Positions 28,001 through 35,760 of a stretch of DNA of 46,422 nucleotides are shown piece after piece. Source of the DNA: Nostoc sp. NOS(2021) (lineage in GTDB: Bacteria; Cyanobacteriota; Cyanobacteriia; Cyanobacteriales; Nostocaceae); NCBI RefSeq assembly GCF_017115025.1, contig NZ_JABXKM010000021.1, positions 1 through 46,422 of the forward strand, given 5' to 3'. Each line of letters begins with the position of its first letter. Position 1 is the stretch's first letter. The position numbers and the translations under genes were made by a program. A model generated the notes under the pieces. The model was given only the letters and a program-made list of their open reading frames with translations, was not told the origin of the DNA and ran no database searches.

Positions 28001-28970
28001 GCTCAATGCTGTAATATTCTTGGTAGATTCGTGCTTTCTCTACATCATCTCCAATTAATAAATTACGGGACTCTGCCACCATCAAAAACAGCAGGCGATA
28101 AATCAGCCGCAACAGTTGACGATAATAAACTAATTCGTAATTATCAAAAAACTTTTGGCGGAGGTGTTCGTTTTGCGGATGTTGGAGAAAACCAGTGCCT
28201 AGCTGTATTAGTGCTTTTTCTACTCCATCTCGGAGTCGATCGCGTACCCGTCCGCCCTGTTGCAGTGCTTCTTGGTGGTAAAATTCCAGTAAGCACTTAT
28301 CCGCATCATCCATACCTTCAGGCAAGCGGGAACGGTGAAACAACCGATAAAATAGCCCAAATTCGGCAAAGTTCTCTCCGTTGAGAATCTGTTCTAAGTC
28401 AAATTCGATATAAGTTAAACGAGTCATTAGGGAAGAATCGCGCAGTAACCGCCAACGAAAACCATTAGTTGCGATCGCCCACAAATGTTCCGTTTTGTTA
28501 AGATACTCCTGCACCAGTGCGTGTGCTGATAACCTGGGTGTGCCACTGGGAGGACGATGATCCACTTTGATTCGACAACCGATAATGTGTATCGGTGGCT
28601 TGTTTTCGCCTAATTCCGCACGATGAGAAATCGCATAGGTTTGTCCCTCCACGATTTCGGCTTTAGCGGTGTAAACAGGGTTATATCCGAGACTGCGTAG
28701 TAAGGGAACTGCCCACAGTTCGCGGGTGACGCTAGTAGCGGCCTCATCTGGATCTAATCTGTCTAATTGCCGTTGAAATGCTGCCCAATAAGCTTTAGCA
28801 TCACCCCATGCGATCGCAATTTCATCTGCTAGCTTATCAGTTTTGGTAAAACCAAAATCTTCTGGTGCTTGCCCTTTGACATTACTTGCCAGCAATTCGG
28901 CAGTTATATCTGCTGCTAGCAAATTCCCTTCAATCTGAACCCCTGCTAAAGTAATCTTTGCTACACTCAT
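25014..28970 (-). CDS. Large N6-adenine DNA methyltransferase (Eco57I/DrmMI-like)
   Basis: 1318 aa. Methyltransferase core: TGSYYTPPQLVGQVI, motif I KILDPACGYGHFLLAAA near residue 520, YGVDLNPLAIDLCK, and motif IV LSNPPWERI near 800, the N6-adenine type. A long N-terminal region (1-450) and a C-terminal target-recognition-like region flank it, as in type IIG enzymes, DISARM DrmMI and BREX PglX. No PD-(D/E)XK motif is obvious in the N-terminus, so it is probably only a methylase. It would protect host DNA while the helicase-nuclease attacks unmodified DNA. It follows the SNF2 gene by 64 bp. Two stretches (about residues 490-510 and 750-760) are encoded by repeat DNA. Confidence 0.85.
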   Translation of the reverse strand: MSVAKITLAGVQIEGNLLAADITAELLASNVKGQAPEDFGFTKTDKLADEIAIAWGDAKAYWAAFQRQLDRLDPDEAATSVTRELWAVPLLRSLGYNPVYTAKAEIVEGQTYAISHRAELGENKPPIHIIGCRIKVDHRPPSGTPRLSAHALVQEYLNKTEHLWAIATNGFRWRLLRDSSLMTRLTYIEFDLEQILNGENFAEFGLFYRLFHRSRLPEGMDDADKCLLEFYHQEALQQGGRVRDRLRDGVEKALIQLGTGFLQHPQNEHLRQKFFDNYELVYYRQLLRLIYRLLFLMVAESRNLLIGDDVEKARIYQEYYSIERLRELAERPRWRREGFQDLWQGLRVTFLLFDENWRGQYLGLSPLNGDLFGSRTLPDLDDCAIDNHDLLVAIRELSLYQEKGQLRRVNYAALDIEELGSVYESLLDFHPQVTPKNHEFKLVFGSERKTTGSYYTPPQLVGQVIKTALEPVIDEKLRKAEQKNHNSNSNNYVSAAVASPRASLRTTNYELELLSLKILDPACGYGHFLLAAARRVGKELAKVRTGEAEPGSEPLKLAIRDVIQNCIYGVDLNPLAIDLCKVALWIEGFCRGFPLNFLDHRIKCGNSLVGVMDLSCLDEGIPDEAFKPVTGDDKKLSTHLKKRNKKERENKAQLSIDEKLEIDSVDYAEMWRQLGVIPETTPQQVKYKQKQYKDNLQESSWWLKYSACNLWTAAFFLPLTEHHLQLLPTTEALNRLKREKVEKIRKSDDNCELRVRNYELNKIVDTANKLAEEKYFFHWCLEFPEVFGQGGFDCVLSNPPWERIKLQEKEFFASQSAEIANAINKAAREKLIKELPKKNPELAQAFEEAKHDAEAQSKFIRESNRFLLTAVGDINTYAVFAETTRKLISPNGRVGVILPTGIATDSTTSEFFRDLVESSSLKSITGFKNERFIFAEIEHVVTFCIVIIGGSQTNFNEMTFSWLAYTFSEANDPKRQFNLAKYEFLLLNPNTLTCPVFRTGADAELTKKIYQRFPVLKNENTGRNPWGISFMAMFHMANDSGLFKNEAGDGLVPLYEAKMFHQFDHRYSTYEDATQAQLNVGILPKPLKEVKQNPHFAVQPRYWVSRVEVENRLAEKWNKDWLLGFRSICRSTDERSFISTFIPKCAVSGKAPLIFSNPSNPKLIACLGANLNSIIFDFVARQKIGGTDLALFIVKQLPVLPPELYTPEDIKFISDRVLELVYTAWDMQPFAKDMGYDGEPFIWNPNRRALLRAELDAYYAKLYGLTRDELRYILDPADIYGKDFPSETFRVLKNNEIRQFGEYRTQRLVLEAWDRMFE
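26690..26728. repeat. AATTCATAATTC-type repeat within the methyltransferase gene
   Basis: AATTCATAATTCCTAACTCG and TAATTCACAATT resemble the ATTACGAATT spacer repeats at 25000-25018 and 29038-29050. In frame it encodes NCELRVRNYELN. Confidence 0.6.
27435..27505. repeat. Composite spacer repeat within the methyltransferase gene
   Basis: AATTCGTAATTCGTAGTTCG is followed by GACGCTCGCGGACTCGCT and ACCGCTGCGCTAACG, sequence typical of Nostoc spacers. It encodes a peptide ending ASPRASLRTTNYELELLS just before motif I, with no frame loss. Confidence 0.7.
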
Positions 28971-29034
28971 CTCTCACGCACCTAATATTAAAAATTGTCT
29001 AAAAAATTACGTAGCTTGCTTCCCCGAAGGGGTA

Positions 29035-31878
29035 TTAAGAATTACGAATTTTTCCAGGTTGGAGAATATAAACCCCTAGAATGTCCATTGGTAGCTGAGG
29101 TTTAACCTGAATCTGTCCTTCTTGGGTGATGGCTCTGACTCGTCGATGTGATTGGGAGAGAGAATGCGATCGCTCTCTGGCAAATAGTTCTAAATCAGAC
29201 TCCAACTCTGTGATTTTACTGAGTAAATCTTCGATTTCCGCCTGTTTGATGGCTAGAGGCGCATCACCCACAGGGTTAGCTTGTTCCAGCAAAGATTTTG
29301 CATTCTCTGGTGTCAGCCAGATGGGATTAGATGGAGCGCCTGTAAATCCAACTACTGCACACTCCTCCGCCAGCAAACTTTGATGTTTGGGACTGTTTAA
29401 CAAATGCCGTAGTCGCAATAACAGCAAAGTCGTGCGCTTGGTGACAGTATCCGTCGTCGTAAAACCACACCGCGCTGCTATGGGGTCTTGACTATTCGAG
29501 AGTGCATCTTCAATAATGTGACGCGCTAAACCTTCTACCAAAGGGTGATTCCGTCCGACATATTCCACGCCTTCTGGTGCAGGGGTTGTAAAGGTGAACA
29601 AACGCGGTTTATCCCCCAGTGCAGGCTGGAGAAAATTAGGAATTGTGGATAATAACCAACCCTGTTTTTTCTTACTTAACGAACAAGATAGGCGATTTGT
29701 TGCTGACAACACAAACCGTTCCGCATCCTGTTCATTACCCAGAATTTGGTCAGATTCAATCAGTTCTTGCTCTACCTCCACAGGTTTGATTGACCGTTGA
29801 GCAAAGCGGGTACGGCTAACCTTTTCTCTTTCTACAGCTTTGTCCCAATTTTTATGAACTTGGTCAACAGCAGATTCTTTTTCATCCAATAAATCCAGCA
29901 GCGACAATTGCACCGCATCATGAGCGCGGTCAAATAAAGATTTAAAAACAGCTTCCGACACTGTGGTACTGTCCATTGGTACGGGGACAGTAATTCCTAA
30001 AGTCTTGTGAATCTGTACAGCTTTGCGAATTAGCACATCCAAAACTGCGCCATCTACCGGATTATCTGAACCGTAAAGCAACAAGGTTTTAACTTTACTT
30101 GCAGTTTGACCATAGCGGTCAATACGCCCTTCCCGTTGTTCCAGACGATTGGGATTCCAAGGTAAATCGTAGTGAATCACCGCACTGAAATGTGATTGCA
30201 GATTTACCCCTTCGCTCAAGCAGTCAGTAGCTACCAAAACTCTTTGAGGATATGACTTTAACTCTTGCAGGCGAATTTCTCGTTCGTCTTCTGAAAGTTC
30301 CCCAGTAATAGCAATGACTCGAATTTGACTCCCCTTCTTTTCTAGTTTTTGCTTGAGAGCATCAGCAACATAAATTGCTGTGGCAATATAGCGACACCAG
30401 ATAATCGGGTTAAAACCTTCTGAAAGCAGGGTTTGTATGGAAGCGATACATGATTGTAATTTCTGGTCTTTCTCAAAGAGTAACTTTTGGGCTGCTTGCA
30501 CAAAACCTTTGAGTTTGCGTTTATCTGTATCGCCATAGCTTTGCTGTCCCTGTTCTACGACCACATTCGGAGTTGCATCAACAGCTTGCTCCTGGTCTGT
30601 AGAGTCGTAAACGTAAGAACTCATTAAATCTTCGTCTAAATCAGGAAGCAAACTATCGTCACCCGATTTACTCACCTTACGGTTTAACGTTGCGATCGCG
30701 GCGGCGGGAGAAGACATCACACAACGAATCAACGCCAACGCTGACCAATAACGTCCCCGACGCTGGCCATAACTCATGTCCTCTGTCGTAGTTTTTACTA
30801 ACCCACGAGCAAAGCTGTAGACATCATCAAATAATTGCTTATATTCCTTCGATAACTTGTAAGGCTTTTCTTCTGAATCTCTTTCAGGAAACGGCGTTTC
30901 ATTCCCCAACCACTGTTTAACATCTGCCCGCCGACGCTGGATAAAATGACTTGCTAGATTGTCTCGCTGCTTGTCTGTGAGGCGGTCTAGGGTTAATTGC
31001 TCAAACTCCGGCTGAAGCAATCCTAGCAGGGATAAAAACGACTGTTCAATGCCACTGTGAGGGGTAGCCGAAAGTAATAATAAATGGCGATCTTTTTTCT
31101 CAGCAATCTGCTGAATTAATTGGTGGCGTTGCTGCCCAGATGTACTCTTGCTGCTGAAATGGGTACAAGTATGCGCCTCATCGACAATTACAAAATCAGG
31201 ACAGTGTGTAATAAAACTTGCACGGCGGCGTTCTGCCTTGGCATAGTCTAGGCTAACAATCAGGTGTCGATAGTAACTAAATATATGAGAATCATTCGGG
31301 ATTGCTCTCTGCAATTTAGAAGCTGTTCCAGAACGCACTACCACAGCATCAATATGGAACTTTTCGCGTAATTCCTGCTGCCACTGGTCGCATAAATGAG
31401 GAGGACACAGCACAGCTATCCGTTTTACCTCACCCCGATCTAAAAGTTCACGAGCAATTAATCCAGCTTCGATGGTTTTCCCAATCCCCACGTCGTCTGC
31501 AATTAGTAGTCGCACCGTTTCTAATCGCAATGCCATCAATAAAGGAACTAACTGATAAGGACGAGGACGCAGTGATAAACGCCCCAAACATCGAAACGGC
31601 CCTGCTCCACTTCGCAGCAAATGACGTGCTGCATCCATCAGAAGAATTGCTGCTGTATGATCTTTGATGCTGATAGCGCTTGGCAAGGGAAAGGTTGCTG
31701 GTTGCAGAGTTTCTATCCCTAACTCCTGAAGCTTCTGATAGACCCCAGCGATTTCCTCTTCGTTTCCTGAGAGAGGGCGCAGGCGAATAACGTCTTCATT
31801 TTCGGCAGGTAATACAACCCACTGCCGATCGCGACAACCGACTATAGAGCCTGGTATGGGGTTCAAGGTTTCCGTCAT
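29035..31878 (-). CDS. SNF2-family helicase (DrmD-like)
   Basis: 947 aa. Superfamily 2 motifs: RPRPYQLVPLL, Walker A ADDVGIGKTIEAGL near residue 129, AVLCPPHLCDQW, VIVDEAHTC near 233, LLLSATPHSG, VLVATDCLSEGVNLQ and RLEQREGRIDRYGQ near 583. The N-terminus (SIVGCRDRQWVVLP) is the small domain seen in DISARM DrmD and RapA-like helicases. A coiled stretch (about 880-920) is near the C-terminus. First gene of the minus-strand operon, followed after 64 bp by the methyltransferase: the drmD-drmMI order of class 1 DISARM. It should move along DNA using ATP. Confidence 0.85.
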   Translation of the reverse strand: MTETLNPIPGSIVGCRDRQWVVLPAENEDVIRLRPLSGNEEEIAGVYQKLQELGIETLQPATFPLPSAISIKDHTAAILLMDAARHLLRSGAGPFRCLGRLSLRPRPYQLVPLLMALRLETVRLLIADDVGIGKTIEAGLIARELLDRGEVKRIAVLCPPHLCDQWQQELREKFHIDAVVVRSGTASKLQRAIPNDSHIFSYYRHLIVSLDYAKAERRRASFITHCPDFVIVDEAHTCTHFSSKSTSGQQRHQLIQQIAEKKDRHLLLLSATPHSGIEQSFLSLLGLLQPEFEQLTLDRLTDKQRDNLASHFIQRRRADVKQWLGNETPFPERDSEEKPYKLSKEYKQLFDDVYSFARGLVKTTTEDMSYGQRRGRYWSALALIRCVMSSPAAAIATLNRKVSKSGDDSLLPDLDEDLMSSYVYDSTDQEQAVDATPNVVVEQGQQSYGDTDKRKLKGFVQAAQKLLFEKDQKLQSCIASIQTLLSEGFNPIIWCRYIATAIYVADALKQKLEKKGSQIRVIAITGELSEDEREIRLQELKSYPQRVLVATDCLSEGVNLQSHFSAVIHYDLPWNPNRLEQREGRIDRYGQTASKVKTLLLYGSDNPVDGAVLDVLIRKAVQIHKTLGITVPVPMDSTTVSEAVFKSLFDRAHDAVQLSLLDLLDEKESAVDQVHKNWDKAVEREKVSRTRFAQRSIKPVEVEQELIESDQILGNEQDAERFVLSATNRLSCSLSKKKQGWLLSTIPNFLQPALGDKPRLFTFTTPAPEGVEYVGRNHPLVEGLARHIIEDALSNSQDPIAARCGFTTTDTVTKRTTLLLLRLRHLLNSPKHQSLLAEECAVVGFTGAPSNPIWLTPENAKSLLEQANPVGDAPLAIKQAEIEDLLSKITELESDLELFARERSHSLSQSHRRVRAITQEGQIQVKPQLPMDILGVYILQPGKIRNS

Positions 31879-32133
31879 CGTTTCCCCGTATTTAAAAATA
31901 GGCAGCAGAGGACAGGCAGTAAGGATTGATTTCTTACTACCTGCTCTCTCTAAAGTGCCAATAGATACTATGTATAATGTTTAATTAGTAACTAAGTCAC
32001 TTCGTAAAATTACGCTTAATATAAAGTTCAGTACATTCCATTAGTAATATAATTTCAGACAAAATGCTCCAGTGCTATTACTGAAGAATAAGGTGGGTTG
32101 CATCCAAGTAGTTTTCCAAAAACTAAATTTTAA
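31879..32133. other. Upstream region of the defence operon
   Basis: Should hold the operon promoter on the minus strand. I see AT-rich sequence but no -35/-10 pair that I trust, and no gene. Confidence 0.45.
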
Positions 32134-32307
32134 TTGCTGGGAATCCTGGGAGCAAATTCAATTTACGCTTGCGATCGCACAACACGCCGTATTCTAACAA
32201 GCGTTACCCGAATTTTGCGACAAGCTGACCTGATTAATCAATCCAAACAGCTAGTTGTTAAGGGAATTATTACCTTGCCCTCTCCCTCTGACTTTCCTCA
32301 AGAATAA
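32134..32307 (+). pseudogene. Possible relic of a Crp-type helix-turn-helix C-terminus
   Basis: Open frame without ATG. TRRILTSVTRILRQADLINQ followed by SKQLVVKGI resembles the recognition helix and wing of Crp/NtcA-type regulators (STRVTVTRLL...LISIHKKKI). The preceding helix appears in another frame (QFTLAIAQHAV). Low confidence. Confidence 0.28.
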
Positions 32308-32469
32308 GTGAGGGTGTACAATACCTGCGCCTGCTCTTTTATTGGGTAGAAGTAACCTTTCTGAAAGCAAGTTGAAGTGTCAGAGGCGATCGCTACTCAC
32401 TATCAATTGTGCCAAAAACCCCTTGCTCTGATTACAAGGGTAATCTTAGGCTGAGATACAGAAGTACTA

Positions 32470-32528
32470 TTAATTTGCCAAAAACGACATTAATTTGCCA
32501 ATTGCGACATTTAATTAACGAACGTACA
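32470..32528. mobile_element. Tn7/CAST-like transposon end beside tRNA-Thr
   Basis: Three direct repeats at 20-bp spacing: TTAATTTGCCAAAAACGACA (32470), TTAATTTGCCAATTGCGACA (32490) and TTAATTAACGAACGTACA (32511-32528). On the minus strand the outer end reads TGTACGTTCG, in keeping with the TGTACA-type termini of V-K CASTs, whose ends carry repeated TnsB sites (AAATTAATGTCG type). The element would extend leftwards; its outer base is 12 bp from the tRNA-Thr 3' end. Confidence 0.7.
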
Positions 32529-32540
32529 AAAATCAACAAA

Positions 32541-32612
32541 AGCCAGCAGCGGGATTTGAACTCGCGACCTTCCGATTACAAGTCGGATGCACTACCACTG
32601 TGCTATGCTGGC
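32541..32612 (-). tRNA. tRNA-Thr (TGT)
   Basis: 72-nt cloverleaf: acceptor GCCAGCA/TGCTGGC, D arm GCACAGTGGTAGTGC, anticodon arm TCCGACTTGTAATCGGA (anticodon TGT), T arm GCGAG-TTCAAAT-CCCGC, discriminator T, no encoded CCA. The T stem has one A-C mismatch (positions 52-62). Reads ACA/ACG. Confidence 0.9.
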
Positions 32613-32880
32613 AAGTTTGGCGATTACTCTCAAAAGCAACCACAATTTCTAATTGTACCATAATCAATTTATTTGTCTAGCTGCGATCGCTAAAAAATAT
32701 CTGCCTCTTCAGAAATTAGGCTAGAAGACCAGAGATTTTGGCAAAATCGCTGTTTTTGTACGCCTAGATGGTTGAGTTAGGGTTGCAATTGTCATGAAAC
32801 AGAAAAAAATCAGTGATTCTGATCACTGACAGGATTTACCCATTGAAAACCTGAAACCTCGATCCCCCCTTAAAAAGGCT
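32613..32880. other. Spacer upstream of tRNA-Thr
   Basis: The tRNA-Thr promoter should lie here on the minus strand. A TCAGTGATTCTGATCACTGA palindrome is at 32810-32829. No gene seen. Confidence 0.45.
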
Positions 32881-33087
32881 ACTGTGTACACACAAATCCT
32901 AAAAACCTAGCTTGATGAAGTTTGACTCGTTCCCATACGGAGTATGGGAATGCATTCATTGAGTCAGAGACTCAATATCTCAATATCTAACTGGAGGCAG
33001 CAGCCCCTAATCAGCCATTCCCATGCTCTGCATGAGAACGAAGGAACAATAGAAAATCGAGCTTTTTTCGACTTGTGTGTACACCGT
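32881..33087. mobile_element. Putative 207-bp miniature inverted-repeat element
   Basis: Ends ACTGTGTACACACAA (32881-32895) and TTGTGTGTACACCGT (33073-33087) match as inverted repeats at 14 of 15 bases. Inside is a TTCCCATAC/GTATGGGAA palindrome (32932-32952). The 63-codon frame across it looks non-coding. Confidence 0.65.
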
Positions 33088-33263
33088 AGCGACGCTTGCG
33101 GGGAGGGGAGACAAAGCACAGCTTTGGCTCTTTGAGGTTCTTCGGAACTGAAAGGTATATCAGTTGCCAGGTAGCCATTGACATCAGCTAATCAGAAAAC
33201 ACTGACACCAAGAGACTTTCAACCCTGTTAAGAGTTCCCTGTTATAATTAACCGAAAATGATA

Positions 33264-34406
33264 TTAATGAACTGTCCCTCTCAATGATTCAGCATCAACG
33301 GGTTTGATTAGGTAAGTCTGCAATAGATGCCCAACTATGGAGGCTATCAAGGGTAATTTTTGGCAGAATTTTACAATTGGTGAGCGATTGCTGTTGTTAA
33401 TCTCTGCTATTTTCAGATTAAGGTCAGAACACTGCTCCAATCGTCGGAAAAACTCTGGGTGATTTGTATTCAAAATCAACGGAAAAGCCCTTGCGGCGGT
33501 GTTATTCGTCTCTTCAATCACTCTGGTATTATATTCGCGCGGGTCTATCCCAATGGATTGATAAAACGTTGCCCGTTCAAATACTGTCAAGGTGTGAGTA
33601 GCAAAAACACTCAGCAAAAAGAAACGCACCCACAATCTAGCTTTCCAATTGTTCCATAATTGAGGTTGCGATCGCAGCAGCGCTTTGAAAAAATCTCCAT
33701 GTCGATTTTCATCCTGACACCAACTCTCAAACTTGCGGAACAATGGATAAATTTGGTGTTCTGGATGTTTTTCCATGTGGCGATATACCAAGATGTAACG
33801 CCAGTAGCCAATTTTCTCGGATAGGTAGACTGTGTAAATAATCCACTCTGGCGGAAAGAAGGTATAAGTGCGATTTTTGGTTAAATAACTTAAGTCGAGG
33901 GAAAGATTAAAATCTGCCATTGACTTATTCAAAAATCCCGCATGACGTGCTTCATCCCGTGCCATAAAATTAAAGGCTTCTGCCAGAATGGGATTGCGGT
34001 TTTTCAGACGACGCGATAATTCTTTGAACAGCAGAAATCCCGAAAACTCTGAAGTACAGGAACGTTCCAAAAAGTCAATAAAGGCGACGCGTGTTTCTCC
34101 GTCAATGTGATCCCAACACTGTTTAAATTCTTCATCACGTACAAAGTGATCGCGGTTATAGTCTGCTCGTAACTCCTCTACAATTGCCAGTAACTCAGTC
34201 TCTTGCGCCGAAATATCCAACTGCGCCGCCGCTTCAAAGTCAGTGGTGTAAAACCGGGGTGTTAATAATGTTTCCTGAACAGGCGCTTTTACACCTGACT
34301 TCAGTAACTCAGGTTCAGGAGCCAGCGCGGTCTTCTCTACGAGACGCTGCGCGATGGGGGAAACCCCCATGAGCGACTGGCGTTGGGTTTTCAGAGACTT
34401 AACCAT
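33264..34406 (-). CDS. acsF: Mg-protoporphyrin IX monomethyl ester oxidative cyclase (micro-oxic paralogue, ChlA-II type)
   Basis: 380-aa diiron enzyme that closes the isocyclic ring E of chlorophyll with O2, at the membrane. Diiron ligands lie in SCTSEFSGFLLFKEL, MARDEARHAGFL and CQDENRHGDFF. Usual length is about 355; the excess is an N-terminal stretch (about residues 12-28) encoded by repeat DNA. Divergent pairing with heme oxygenase and hemN identifies the low-oxygen paralogue: in Synechocystis chlAII-ho2-hemN are induced by ChlR under micro-oxic conditions. Regulation here by a ChlR homologue is inferred; none is in the window. Confidence 0.9.
   Translation of the reverse strand: MVKSLKTQRQSLMGVSPIAQRLVEKTALAPEPELLKSGVKAPVQETLLTPRFYTTDFEAAAQLDISAQETELLAIVEELRADYNRDHFVRDEEFKQCWDHIDGETRVAFIDFLERSCTSEFSGFLLFKELSRRLKNRNPILAEAFNFMARDEARHAGFLNKSMADFNLSLDLSYLTKNRTYTFFPPEWIIYTVYLSEKIGYWRYILVYRHMEKHPEHQIYPLFRKFESWCQDENRHGDFFKALLRSQPQLWNNWKARLWVRFFLLSVFATHTLTVFERATFYQSIGIDPREYNTRVIEETNNTAARAFPLILNTNHPEFFRRLEQCSDLNLKIAEINNSNRSPIVKFCQKLPLIASIVGHLLQTYLIKPVDAESLRGTVH
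34322..34372. repeat. Palindromic spacer repeat inside the cyclase gene
   Basis: CTTCTCTACGAGACGCTGCG followed by the perfect palindrome ATGGGGGAAACCCCCAT (34354-34370). The first part recurs at 1691-1705. In frame it encodes GVSPIAQRLVEKT near the N-terminus. Confidence 0.72.
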
Positions 34407-34893
34407 AAGAATCCTTTTATCTTTTTATGCCTCAAAATTTATATAACCATAAATAGTTGTTTGAGGACATCAGTTAAATTATTGAAAGTAAATTGTGAGA
34501 AATAAGCTTACCGCCTAAGCTAAACTTTGTGCATAACTTGTGCATAATTAATGACACATAATTACTTTTACTAGATGCAAATACGTTGACGATGGATATT
34601 CAAAAGTAGGACTTACGCAAAACTACACGCTGTAGGGGCAATTCATGAATTGCCCCTACGGTAAGTCAAACAATAAATAAATATTAATAACTTAATAGTT
34701 ATGCAAATATTAATAGTTAAATAATCTTAGGAGAAATAAAAATAGCTGGGATTTGCATCGGCAGTGGTACTTGCTGGATAGAGTGATGCAAATCCTCTCT
34801 AAACCTAGAATAACAATTTCTTAGCTGGCACTGGTAGGCATCCTGAGTCGGTGACTGCCCAGAAACCTTGCGCTTGAACATGAAGGAAGCAAC
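34407..34893. promoter_or_regulatory. Divergent control region of acsF and ho-hemN
   Basis: 487 bp between divergent low-oxygen tetrapyrrole genes; a shared oxygen-responsive operator is expected but I cannot point to it. At 34606-34660 lies a partial relative of the 113-bp element: TAGGACTTACGCAAAAC, then the palindrome GTAGGGGCAATTCA and its complement (34632-34659). Confidence 0.5.
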
Positions 34894-35601
34894 ATGAGTA
34901 GCAATCTAGCCATCAAACTGCGCTCTGGAACTCAACAAGCCCACACATCAGCGGAAAATGTGGGATTCATGAAATGTTTTCTCAAAGGAGTTGTGGATAG
35001 AGACTGCTTTGCTAAGTTCTTAAGCAACTTGTATTACGTTTACAGCAAACTCGAAGCGGCATTAGAGAGCCATGTAGACGATCCTGTGATTAGTGCGGTT
35101 TACTTTCCCGAACTTAATCGCCAATCCTCGCTCGAAAAAGACATGGTGTTCTATTATGGGGATAATTGGAGAGAGCAAGTTACACCCTCACCTGCTGCCC
35201 AGACCTACATTGACCGCATTCGGGAAATTTCTGCTAGTGAACCAGCCTTATTGTTAGGTCATGCCTACACTCGCTACATGGGCGATCTCTCTGGGGGTCA
35301 AATGCTACAAAAAGTTGCTCAGTCAGCCCTGAAGCTTTCTGGCTATGAAGGCACATGCTTTTACAATTTTGAGCAAATTCCTGACAAAAAGGCATTTAAG
35401 GATAAGTATCGTCAGGCATTAAATGCATTACCCGTTGATGATATAACAGCAGAACGGATTGTTGCAGAAGCTAATAATGCCTTTGGGTTCAATTTACAGA
35501 TGGCTCAGGAGTTAGAGGGAAGTCTAATCAAAGCACTCGGTCAAGTTCTGTTTAATAGCCTAACTCGTTCTCAAAATTCAGGTAGCACTGAAGTAGCTTA
35601 G
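34894..35601 (+). CDS. ho2: Heme oxygenase (biliverdin-producing, HO2 type)
   Basis: 235 aa. Opens heme to biliverdin, CO and iron using reduced ferredoxin, feeding phycobilin synthesis. The proximal heme ligand is H17 in TQQAHTSAEN; the distal-helix motif GDLSGGQML is at about 129-137. The ATG at 34894 is preceded by GAAGGAAG. Placement with acsF and hemN indicates the isoform used at low oxygen. hemN follows 160 bp downstream on the same strand, and the gap is filled with tandem repeats, so co-transcription is likely but not shown. Confidence 0.94.
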   Translation: MSSNLAIKLRSGTQQAHTSAENVGFMKCFLKGVVDRDCFAKFLSNLYYVYSKLEAALESHVDDPVISAVYFPELNRQSSLEKDMVFYYGDNWREQVTPSPAAQTYIDRIREISASEPALLLGHAYTRYMGDLSGGQMLQKVAQSALKLSGYEGTCFYNFEQIPDKKAFKDKYRQALNALPVDDITAERIVAEANNAFGFNLQMAQELEGSLIKALGQVLFNSLTRSQNSGSTEVA

Positions 35602-35663
35602 TCATTAGTCATTAGTCATTAGTCATTAGTCATTAGTCATTTGTCATTTGTCATTTGTCATTT
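35601..35663. repeat. Heptanucleotide repeat (GTCATTA)x5-(GTCATTT)x4
   Basis: Nine 7-bp units starting at the last base of the heme oxygenase stop codon. A CT-rich run (CCCTCATCCCCCTCAT) follows to about 35735. STRR-class spacer. Confidence 0.92.
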
Positions 35664-35760
35664 ACTCCCTCATCCCCCTCATCCCCCTTGTCTCCCTCAT
35701 CTCCCTCATTCCCCTCATCTCCACCACTCCCCACTCATACATTCATTGGAAAGCAACTCA

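Noticed and set aside
27677..28384. 235-codon + strand ORF
   Set aside because: Fully inside the methyltransferase gene on the other strand; antisense shadow.
16830..31878. BREX system
   Set aside because: The methylase could be PglX-like, but there is no PglZ, BrxC, BrxA/B or Lon-like gene; the SNF2 and DUF1998 helicases fit DISARM-type systems better.
14837..32612. Intact CAST with cas12k, tnsC and CRISPR array
   Set aside because: No such genes, no direct-repeat array with spacers, and no tracrRNA-like structure were found.
32409..32663. 84-codon + strand ORF
   Set aside because: Covers the CAST-like end and the tRNA-Thr; not a gene.
35641..35760. Upstream extension of hemN by 40 codons (His/Pro-rich)
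   Set aside because: It is encoded by the heptamer and CT-rich repeats; the family N-terminus and a ribosome-binding site fit the ATG at 35761.
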